From Psilocybe azurescens (lineage: Eukaryota > Basidiomycota > Agaricomycetes > Agaricales > Agrocybaceae): a DNA stretch of 64,000 nt. Every line of letters starts with the position of its first letter. The first letter of the stretch is position 1. Position numbers and translations under genes: made by a program. This document shows positions 55,911-64,000 of this stretch, piece after piece. The stretch lies in the NCBI GenBank assembly GCA_023853785.1, contig JAJIRX010000920.1:310001-374000 (forward strand), read 5' to 3'. A model generated the notes under the pieces. That model worked only from the letters and a program-made list of their open reading frames with translations. It was not told where the DNA came from and made no database searches.

Positions 55911-55954
55911 ATGTGACCAAATCTACGAGACGCATCTCGTAGATTTGGTCACAT
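55911..55954. repeat. Perfect 20-bp hairpin with 4-nt loop
   Basis: ATGTGACCAAATCTACGAGA (55911-55930) and its exact reverse complement (55935-55954) flank CGCA. It retains CpG sites in a CpG-poor neighbourhood, suggesting it is young or functionally maintained. It could be the core of a tiny palindromic element or two abutting transposon ends. Confidence 0.75.
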
Positions 55955-56021
55955 CATTTTTCATATCAGTTTTGGGAAATTTTCCCATGCATCATGTGAA
56001 AGGTTGAACTTCTGTGATTTG

Positions 56022-56341
56022 TAGGCAATGGCACAGGTTCGGGAATTGTGTACGGGTTAATAGCCGGTTATTGTGCGGATAAAATTACGGATAAAAATTA
56101 TCCTACCTATCACCTTCAAAACAAGTCCAAAAGCGTAATTTTTAAGCCAAAATTGAGTGAATTATGGCCAATTGTATGCAATGCATTAAAATAGGCCATA
56201 TCTCAGTCATTTCTCCACCAATTTGGCTGTTTTTAGACTCTTTTTGATGGGTAAAAATGTGCGATTCATGTGTATGGTATTGCAAAGATTTAATATGGCT
56301 AAAAGGGCCGATATATACAGGAATACCCATGCTGTTGCCTA
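56022..56341. mobile_element. 320-bp hAT-type MITE with 8-bp target duplication GTGATTTG
   Basis: The element starts TAGGCAATGGCACAGG and ends CCATGCTGTTGCCTA (reverse complement TAGGCAACAGCATGG). GTGATTTG is repeated exactly on both sides (56014-56021 and 56342-56349). Sister of 51513-51830; its terminus also resembles the MITE at 51027. Non-coding. Confidence 0.8.
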
Positions 56342-56349
56342 GTGATTTG

Positions 56350-58520
56350 TGAAGTTCAACTTTGTTCTTTGTTCACCACCACCACCACCATTCCCTTACC
56401 CTCATAATTGTCAATGATGCCCAATGTTGTTGATGCCATTTTCACTGCCCCACACTCACTATGCTAATACTAAGTACCAGCATTCCCTTTTATATAGTAA
56501 AGCTGACACCACCTGACAGTAACAAGAACTGGCAACAGTGCCCATGTAGCGTAATAATGGCAGTACCTCAGTAAGTACTACCATTACGCTCTCCACCACC
56601 CTCTATTGCTAATCCATAACCAAGACCCCCAGTGTACTATGCCCCATGCTTATGCCACATGCAGTGGCAACTGAGTATGCGACTAGCTCACATCAAACAC
56701 CATGCCGTCCATCTGCACAGATATGTTCAGTCCATCTCCCGCCTTTTTCTTTTTGCTAAAAACCATACTTTCAACAGACCACAGAGGATGGCTCACAGTC
56801 CTGTCATCTTTGTCATCTGGTGTGTCTAATGCCCACTACCCTACACTCGCAATCGCCACCACTGTTCTGTCTTTCATCATTATGAATAGAAATGCTAAAT
56901 CCTGAAAGTGAGTATACCACAGCCCCTTTTCTGTCTCTTTAATAACTACAACGTGCATAACAGGTTGCAGAGGACTGTTCTTTGCCCCAGCACTGGCATC
57001 GGTGATGTATCATTTGCCACATTCATTTGGCCATCCAGTGATTCACTGCCCATTTCCCTGTGCTTACATTTGGTGGCACTCATCCCACCATCCCGCCTTT
57101 TGGAGTAATGAATGAGGGTGCTAAATTCTGACAGGTATGTTTTGATTATTGTTTCCCCACTTTTTTGCTCACTAAAACTCATGTAATAGACAACTATCTC
57201 TGGTCCTGACGTCTATGGACCACTTGCCCTCTCCCTTCCTCAACCTGCTGTGCCCATCCAATAGCCCAATACCAATGTTAGCTATAGTATCTTAGATTAC
57301 GATGATGGACTACCCCACATTCTATCTATCCTATTATACATTATTTTTATATATCCTCTTCCCTGTCTGTGATTGTATAATCAACTAGCATATCACTATA
57401 GTAGAGAGCTTGCTTTAATTATATATACATTTTACTATACTTGAATTCTGTAAGATGCCATTACCACCCTCGCGTCTCAAGTGAACCTGAAGAGAAATAA
57501 AAAGACATCTCAGTGGATGTCAGAGATGCCTTAAGTAGCTTTAGATGTCTATGAGAGGTCTTTGGGAGGCCTGTGGATAATATTTGGGTTGCTTTGGAAT
57601 GCTTTGGATAAACTGTTCCCATGTCACTTTGTGTTGAAAGGTGCTTAGGGTGCTTTGTGTCTTTATCATCTTTAAAGTCTCTAAGATGCTTAAAGACACC
57701 TAGATTTCTTTGGGATAAAACCTCTTTTCCTGATGCACTGGATATCCACTGGACTGTTATTGGTTTAATTACAGACTTTATTGAAGAAATCCAATTACCA
57801 TATCCAGAGAGGTTTTCAACTTCTATCTACCATAGTCTACATATACATGTTATATCTTTATGTGCCATTTATTTATCCTAGTCATCATCATCATCATTGC
57901 CATCTGCTTCCAGCTGATCAGTGACTGTCACTCCTCCTTTTTAGCTTGTCGTTGAAGAACCTTCCTTGTGTGATAAGAAAGCATGGTATGTATAAACCAG
58001 TTATAGTTTTGAGGTGTCATTCTCTTGAGAATGGAGTCAAAACCACCAAGCCATGCATTGAGTTGCTCACAGGCTTATTTCAGTTATACTATTAGTATAT
58101 AAATAATTACAAGGACTAGAAAGAATCTTACCTGAGTATTAAATGCCCATTTTTGATATGTGGTCCCATCAGGAGCTGTTGCTGTTATGACTAAATTTGG
58201 AGCTGACCCATCTGTGGGAGCTGGATTATACCAAGTTTGACAAAGAATATCTGTTTTGCGATGATTCTGGTAATGATAACTGTCAACTATAAATTGTGTT
58301 GTTGAGATAACATATTATGCAACTTGTCAAGTTGGGCAGACATTACATAAGCCCTTTCTTACTGAGAACTGCTGTTCTCAAAAATATTCTAAGTCCAATC
58401 TGACGGAAATTTCTGTTTTATGCTAATCCAGACATTCTGAGAGCTTGAAAATAGTATATAACAAAGCTAACTACAACATCTATGTACAGGAAAGTAACTA
58501 CACTAATGTATATATAGGAA
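56350..58520. other. CpG-poor stretch, no gene seen
   Basis: Short frames only. 57465-57760 includes degenerate GATATCCACTGGACTG words related to the TCCANTGGA repeats. A (CCA)n/(TCA)n triplet tract occurs near 56377-56391 and 57886-57895. Confidence 0.4.
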
Positions 58521-58549
58521 AGTAGCTACACCACAAAATTGGACAGAGT

Positions 58550-59010
58550 GGGTGTGAAACAGAGGGCAACATCACTACGAAAGGGGATGGGGTGGGTTTG
58601 GTATGCAAAACAAAAGGCAACAGCATGTAAAATGGGGGCAGGTGACAATTCAAAGGGGGATGGGATGGGTGTTGCATGCGAAACAGAGAGCAACAGCGGT
58701 CCAAAGGGGGACAGGGTGGGTGCCATATGCAAAACAGAGGGCAACAGCCGTGCAAGAGGGCACGGTATGCTGTCGCATGCAAAACAGGGGGATGATGATC
58801 CAAAGGGGAAGGAATGGACACTGTATGCAAAACGGAGGGTAATGGCCATGCGAGAGGGCATGGTATGCTGTCGCATGCGAAACAGGGGGGGGGATGATGA
58901 TCCAAAGGGGGGAAGGAACAGGCGCCATATGCGAAACGGAGGGTGATGGCCCAAAGGGGGACAGGGCGGGTGCCATATGCAAAACGGGCAGCAGCAGCTG
59001 TCCAACAGGA
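58550..59010 (+). repeat. ~60-bp minisatellite
   Basis: Units of the form CAAAGGGG-GACAGGGTGGGTGCCATATG-CAAAACAGAGGGCAACAGC recur about seven times, with alternative units containing GAGGGCA(C/T)GGTATGCTGTCGCATG. The unit length is not constant. Open frames on both strands (up to 202 codons on the minus strand) are by-products. Confidence 0.65.
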
Positions 59011-59278
59011 CACAGTGTGCTGTGACAGGGGGCAGATGGGATTCGCACGTGAAAGGCAACACAACAGCGCTGCAAAAGGGGGGGTCAGTGGGGCGTTTGA
59101 ATGCATGAGCGCTGGGCACTGCTCATGTATCAGCAGGTGTTGTGAGCCCCACGCAGGTCCGCTGGGGGAAACCTACTGTGTTATCTGTTAGTGCCCGACT
59201 CATTCCGATAGGAAAGCGGATGACTTACCAGTGGGGCCCACCACACTCATTCCCTCGCCGTGAACAGCTGCCTACATG

Positions 59279-59336
59279 AAGAGGGGGGGGAAGGGGAAAG
59301 GTGGGTGGTGGTGGGGGAAAAGATGAAGGGTGGGAA
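59279..59336 (+). repeat. G-rich tract with quadruplex potential
   Basis: Runs of GGGG or GGG occur repeatedly with 1-5-nt loops (GAGGGGGGGGAAGGGGAAAG, then GTGGGTGGTGGTGGGGGAAA). A regulatory role is not shown. Confidence 0.4.
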
Positions 59337-59599
59337 GAAATGAATCTCGCGCCATGGGTTCACAAAATTTGAGTCATGTGACTTTGAACTTGTCACATCG
59401 GACTGCTCACCCCACAGACTGAACAAAATACAGAATTCTGTTGATAAAGACCATATACACTCAGAAAAATATATCAGTCTATTGACTCTATACTCTACTG
59501 TGTTCTATGTGTGATGTCTCTTTAGTTAATCTAAGTTCTATTTTTCTATTAATATTTTCTTTTTATTAATACTAATATGAACAACCCTCTGTGCTTGCT

Positions 59600-60075
59600 G
59601 TCCATTGGACTTCCATTGGACTTCCATTGGACTTCCATTGGACTTCCATTGGACTTCCATTGGACTTCCATTGGACTTCCATTGGACTTCCATTGGACTT
59701 CATTGGACTTCCATTGGACTTCCATTGGGACTTCTGTTGGACTTCCATTGGACTTCTGTTGGACTTCCATTGGACTTCTGTTGGACTTCCATTGGAATTC
59801 CATTGGTCTTGTCTGGTGGGATTCCGATGGACTTCTGTTGGTCCTGTCTGGTCATTTCCATTGGACTTTGACTGCTGGTTTGGCATTATTCCAGTGGACA
59901 GTCCACCCGGACAGTCTGTTGGACTTGTAGTCTGGTCGGACATTCACCGGAATCTCACCAGAATCTCACCGGAATCTCACCGGAAATTTTTAGCAGTCCT
60001 AGACCAGAAAAATCTTCATTCTGAATATAGAAAGTCCAATGGAGTCCGACCAGAGTCCGACCAAAAATGGGGGCC
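59600..60075 (+). repeat. 11-bp minisatellite (CTTCCATTGGA) grading into TCCANTGGA/CCGGAATCTCA repeats
   Basis: About 17 near-perfect copies of an 11-bp word lie between 59600 and 59800, followed by variants (CTTCTGTTGGA) and by ACCGGAATCTC words at 59945-59985. Because 11 is not a multiple of three and the word has no stop in any forward frame, three overlapping forward frames encode the same 11-residue repeat (LDFHWTSIGLP). None should be taken as a gene. Confidence 0.75.
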
Positions 60076-60114
60076 ATGTAAAGACCTCGATTACCCGTGG
60101 TGCAGTGATGTCTA

Positions 60115-60515
60115 ATCCCTGAGTGGTTGATCACCTAATTTAGTGAACAGCCTTTGTGAGGCCTGGATATGGTGATTGCTTTTGCTAATTAATAAGGTTT
60201 CCATCACTTGGCGATCACTTGGTAAGACACTGATGGTTGTTGCCCCTTGTAAGAGCCAAGGTCATTTCTTAAGAGTTCTTCTTTGCATGGGACTAATAGC
60301 ATGCTCAATGGAACAGGCAATAGCCTCAGGTGCTTGGTTAGGGTTGCTTTGATAGCTGTGTAGGAAACTAAAGGTAGTCTTTGATTTGTAGCACTGATTA
60401 ATAGGCCACACTACACCTTAGTTAGTTTGTAAGGTCTATTACTCTTGTTGGCCCACTAGGAAGTGAAGCCTCAAAGCCTAATAGTCTGGTGTATCTCCTA
60501 CCCTTCACTAGTATA
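60115..60515. other. Spacer without a gene
   Basis: AT-rich, CpG-poor, only short frames. Nothing recognised. Confidence 0.4.
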
Positions 60516-60860
60516 CTGTAGTATATAGTTATTAATATATTATATTGTGCTCATATGAATTTACACTAAGATTGAAAGATTGAAATATTCTAGTTGGAAT
60601 CCAACTGGATTCTGTTCTATTCAAAGTTAAAGTTGGAACTCCAATTGGAGTCCACCTGGTGTCCAGGTGGATTCTAATTGAACTCCAGTTGGACTCAAGT
60701 GGACTTGTTTAAAGTTCACCTGGAGTCCACCTGGACTCTATCTGGAATTGTTTGGAGTCCATTTATCAAAAATGATTTTTGAACCTATATACATGTTCCA
60801 AATGGACTCTATGTAGAGTCCACCACTTTTGTATGGAGTTCCTGGATGGGTGTAAAGTAC
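60516..60860 (+). repeat. Composite repeat: AT motif plus GGAGTCCACCTGG words
   Basis: TAGTATATAGTTATTAATAT is followed by ACACTAAGATTGAA and by TTGGAATCCAACTGGATTC, matching 991-1080 in order and orientation. It then continues in GGAGTCCACCTGGTGTCC words to the right inverted-repeat arm. Confidence 0.6.
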
Positions 60861-61760
60861 ACTGTAGAGCTCTTATTCACTGCATATTCAATTTTAATTG
60901 AATTTTTGATTGTCTTCAGCTACATACTTTTGTTCAATTCTGTCAATATTTAATATTTAGGCCAATTGAATAATTGGCTGTGGCTGACCTGTAGCATTGG
61001 CTGGGCCAGAGCTGACATGGGGCCGACCACATGCAACTTTAGAGCTCTTATTCACTGCATTTTCAGTTTAAATGTTTTATTTTTCTGTCTTGTACTTCCA
61101 TCTACATAATTCTGCCAATATTCAATATTTAGGCCATTTGAATAATTGGCTGTGGACAATCTGTAACATTGGCTGAGCTGGGGCCAACATGAGACCAACC
61201 TCATGAGACTGTAGAGCTCTCATTCCCTGCATATTCAGCTTCAATTGAATTTTTTGACTGTCTTCAACCATATACTTTCATTCAGTTCTACTAATATTTA
61301 ATATTTAGGCCATTCAAATAATCAGCTATGGCCAACCTGTAACATTGGCTGAGACAGGGCTGATGTGGGGCTGACCTCATGAAACTGTACAGCCTTCATA
61401 CACTGTATATACAATTTCAATGCATATTTTCAGCCATTTAATTCCACCTATTCATGTTAAAATTGTGTATTACAGCTGTTTGAATTGTAGATTTTGCCTG
61501 ACCTGTGGCATTAGCTTAGCCGGGCCGAACCAGGACCAAACCGGGGCCAAGCCTACCACATGCATGGCCACAGTTGATGTTGGGTGAAATTCAGCTTGTC
61601 CATAGAATTCTATGGCACTGACTGAGTTGCTATATTGTATGTTCTGCCTACCCTCTCGTTATAGGTGTGTTCTATAGAATTATATGGCACCAAGTCATAC
61701 ATATACAATGTGTACATTCTATGGCCCGAGTCACTTGCTACAATGTAGCTGCCCTATGTG
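60861..61760 (-). repeat. Right long terminal inverted repeat arm
   Basis: Reverse complement of 47649-48544; ends in AGCTGCCCTATGTG. Contains three of the ~175-bp subterminal units. Confidence 0.75.
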
Positions 61761-62135
61761 ATCCACCACTATTCCACCTGTGCCACCTCTCCACCTTCCT
61801 CCACCTATGTACCTACCCAATCATTCAATGGTCCAGCAGCACAAAATACACATACTACTCGAGTATTATACTTTCTAGGTGCTGCAGAGCACTGTAGCAT
61901 ATATCTGTCATAGTTTAACTTGTTGTAAGTATGACTGGGGTGACTGAGTATAAAGTCTGATCCCTCTTCAAGACATTATATTAAGCTTTGAAATTTAAAT
62001 TTCTACATAACCCTGCACAGTCAATATGCACACTAGTAGAAGGTTGTAGAATAAATGATTGGATAATTTAAAGAGACTGTTTTAATCACCGTTACTAGAC
62101 CAAGTGTCATTCTACCTTCAACACTTCAGCAGTAC
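61761..62135 (+). pseudogene. CpG-decayed copy of the NLR copy 2 promoter
   Basis: 61775-61860 matches 18112-18190 (CCACCTCTCCACCTTCCTCC versus CCACCTCTCCGCCTTCTTCC). 61857-62130 matches 18430-18705 (CTCGAGTATTATACTTTCTA, AAGACATTATATTAAG, TTACTAGACCAAGTGT). About 240 bp (18190-18430) are missing. Many differences are C-to-T or G-to-A at CpG sites. No NLR coding sequence follows; the match stops just before the copy 2 leader. Confidence 0.65.
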
Positions 62136-62164
62136 TTTACCATCCCCAAGGTCTTTACCATCCC

Positions 62165-62515
62165 CCACACATTCCATATTGACTCCAGTGGACTCTCTGC
62201 CCAGCCAAACTGGCTGACAGATTGTCTAATCCACTGGACTGGACTGGACTGCAGTGGACTGCAGTCCACTGGACTTGCACTGAACTCCTGCCAAAATTTC
62301 AGTCCAGTCTCAGTCCAGTGGATTATGAGTCCAGTCAAGTCCACTGGAGTCCACTGGGGCTTAAATATTGACTGAACAACAACAAATAATATATTTGTTA
62401 GCACAGTCCACTGGAGTCTACTTGAGTCCACTGGGGCTTAAATATTGACTGAACAACAACAAATAATATATTTGTTAGCACAGTCCACTGGAGTCTACTT
62501 GAGTCCACTAGATGC
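62165..62515 (+). repeat. TCCANTGGA repeats with a 77-bp tandem duplication
   Basis: GACTGGACTGCAGTGGACTG-type words fill 62230-62360. GGGGCTTAAATATTGACTG starts a 77-bp unit repeated at 62356 and 62433, nearly identical and hence recent. Confidence 0.6.
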
Positions 62516-62799
62516 AATAATTAATATAATATCTGAAGTATGATCATTAGTTATTAATATTAATATCAATTGCAAAAATAAAGACTACACTCAATAGAAA
62601 TAAACTCTATGAAATAACAATTGAATGAAACAATAGTTAAATGTACATGGTAGCAAAGCCTCTCTATGAATACATTTTTGTATTTTGTTCAGTCCACAGG
62701 GTGAAAGTTTCACAGACACATGTGATGTGCACGTGTGCCTGGCATCAGCTGATTGGCACAACAACAATCAAATATACACACCAGCTCTTTTTTTCCAAC

Positions 62800-63545
62800 C
62801 ACCACCACCCCCTTCTTTTCTGTTGCCGCTGCCGTCCTTGCCCTCTCTGCCATCTATGATGACCATGATGGCCACGCAGACAACGATGAGGATGGACATG
62901 GACAATTGCAACAATGAGGGCAACAATGAGGGCAACAACAGACAGCAAGGGTGAGGGTGCAGATGGTGAGGGCATGGACGGTGAGGGCAGGGACGGCGAG
63001 TGTGAGGGTGAGGACATTGACCGCAAGGGCAAGGACACCAGGGACTGCAAGGGCAAGGATGGCGGGGACTGCAAGAGCAAGGGTGGAGAAAGTGAGGGCA
63101 AGGGTGGGGATAGCAATGGCAAGGACAGCAGGGACAGCAAGGGCAAGGGTGGGTATGGCAAGGGCAAGGGTGGGCGAGGACATTGACTGCAAGGGTGAGG
63201 ACATTGACCGCAAGGGCAAGGACATGGGGACAGCAAGCACAAGGGTGGGGACGGTGAGCACAAGGGCAGAGACAGCAGGGACAGCAAGGGCAAGGGTGGG
63301 TATGGCAAGGGCAAGGGTGGGCAAGGACATTGACTGCAAGGGTGAGGACATTGACTGCAAGGGCAAGGACATGGGGACAGCAAGCACAAGGGTGGGGACG
63401 GTGAGCACAAGGGCAGAGACAGCAGGGACAGCAAGTGCAAGGGTGGGGACAGTGAGGGCAAGGATGGCAGGTGCTATGGCTATCCCTACTATCCTCCTGC
63501 CCCTTTTTTTTGCCTTTTTTCTTTATGTCTTGGACCTTGCAAGTA
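62800..63545 (+). repeat. Second Gly/Lys/Asp-type minisatellite with 147-bp higher-order repeat
   Basis: Words GGCAAGGGTGGG, GACAGCAAGGGCAAGG and GAGGACATTGAC fill the block. A higher-order unit beginning CATTGACTGCAAGGGTGAGG recurs at 63181 and 63328 (147 bp apart) and is almost identical. Several frames are open in parallel (GKGGDSNGKDSRD, ARARVG and, on the minus strand, PCPC), so a coding role is doubtful. Confidence 0.65.
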
Positions 63546-63547
63546 GA

Positions 63548-63780
63548 CAATAGTGTATTACATAGTTATTAATATATTGTATTCTACTCTTCTGAATTTA
63601 CATTAAGATTGAACTTATTTACTATATCAAGTCCAGTGGACTCCAGTTATCTTAGTCCATATTCACTGTATATTATAAAATCTACTGAAGTCCAGTGGAA
63701 TCCAGTGGAGTCCAGTCAAGTCCACTGTAGTCCACTGTAGTCCACTGGACTCTGTTTATCTTTGAGTTCACTAGACTTAG
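63548..63780 (+). repeat. AT motif plus TCCANTGGA tail of the second composite repeat
   Basis: TAGTTATTAATATATTGTAT, then TTTACATTAAGATTGAAC, then AGTCCAGTGGAATCCAGTGG words, the same order as at 991-1600. The remaining bases to 64000 are AT-rich and hold no gene. Confidence 0.6.
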
Positions 63781-64000
63781 TTAATGAAATAGAAAAAATT
63801 ATATGATATTTATTTAATTTGAGACATGCATTTAATATGGTAACTCATATAAATACTCCAAAATGAATCCAAGTTCACTACAAAAATTCAAGCCCAGTGA
63901 ATGCATGAAATACATATATATATATGCTAACTAGGGCTATTTACATTGTAAAAGTTAGCCATACAGTAGCTCAAAAACTGTCCCAATGTTTGGCACTTTC

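Larger units (their letters stand above)
47649..61760. mobile_element. 14.1-kb segment bounded by ~0.9-kb inverted repeats
   Basis: The left terminus CACATAGGGCAGCTATATTG and the right terminus (reverse complement CACATAGGGCAGCTACATTG) start ~0.9-kb arms, 47649-48544 and 60861-61760, that look about 90-95 % alike by eye. The interior holds nested small elements and satellites but no transposase that I can recognise. The bases just outside the two ends do not form a clear target duplication, and the two flanks belong to different parts of the NLR cluster. It may therefore be a rearranged or composite element and not a simple insertion. Confidence 0.6.

Noticed and set aside
58498..59119. About 200-codon minus-strand frames rich in Pro, Cys and His
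   Set aside because: They follow the ~60-bp minisatellite and have no independent start or splice signals.
47649..61760. Interpretation as a simple hAT-type insertion (TAGGGCAG...CTGCCCTA ends)
   Set aside because: The 8-mers next to these ends (TACACACA and TGTGATCC) do not match, and the two flanks are not contiguous parts of one NLR unit.
62768..63550. Long minus-strand Cys/Pro-rich frame that looks like a cysteine-rich protein
   Set aside because: It is the complement of the GGCAAGG minisatellite; several other frames are open too.

Overview
The window looks like a piece of an Agaricomycete (mushroom-type basidiomycete) genome. The signs are very short GT-AG introns (46-66 nt) with CTGAT/CTGAC-type branch points, fungal-type NACHT ATPase (NLR-like) genes, and dispersed relics of a long Ser-rich protein that I recall as conserved in Agaricomycetes. 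No rRNA, no convincing tRNA, no CRISPR and no prokaryotic feature was found.

Layout. (1) 1-6.6 kb is a transposon and satellite region with very few CpG dinucleotides: a Gly/Lys/Asp-type minisatellite, a palindromic TCCANTGGA-type repeat, a 1.9-kb foldback element with ~0.63-kb terminal inverted repeats (TIRs), and a three-unit ~165-bp tandem repeat. (2) 6.65-47.65 kb is a CpG-rich gene cluster of five head-to-tail units, all on the + strand, starting near 6.69, 15.97, 23.0, 30.93 and 41.35 kb. Each unit has a conserved CACGTG (E-box) leader, a decayed copy of the Ser-rich gene ('gene X'), a promoter block, and a four-exon NACHT gene. (3) 47.65-61.76 kb is a 14.1-kb segment bounded by ~0.9-kb inverted repeats. 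It holds nested miniature elements (two hAT-type MITEs, one with a perfect and one with a clear 8-bp target duplication; a Tc1/mariner-type MITE; a SINE-like tRNA-derived sequence) and several minisatellites. (4) 61.76-64 kb holds a CpG-decayed piece of the copy-2 NLR promoter, TCCANTGGA repeats and a second Gly/Lys/Asp-type minisatellite matching the one at the left edge.

The five NACHT genes share one architecture: a ~26-30-residue N-terminal exon, a NACHT core (Walker A GAAGAGKS, Walker B IDGLDEC, ASRPE sensor), a region ending in the HASLKDYLLDQSRS motif, and a ~280-residue C-terminal region that matches no repeat or domain I know. As read, only copy 3 (27645-30280) is fully open, with a predicted 820 residues. 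Copies 1, 2, 4 and 5 carry one to three small frameshifts. Some of these are shared between copies in a pattern that suggests gene conversion or repeated homopolymer slippage (or assembly error). Copy 2 also has a different promoter and a different N-terminal exon.

The likely biology is an expanding and decaying fungal NLR (non-self recognition or cell-death) gene cluster generated by unequal crossing-over of a composite 'gene X fragment + NLR' unit, sitting between methylated-looking transposon blocks. The immune role is inferred from the family; nothing in the sequence proves it.
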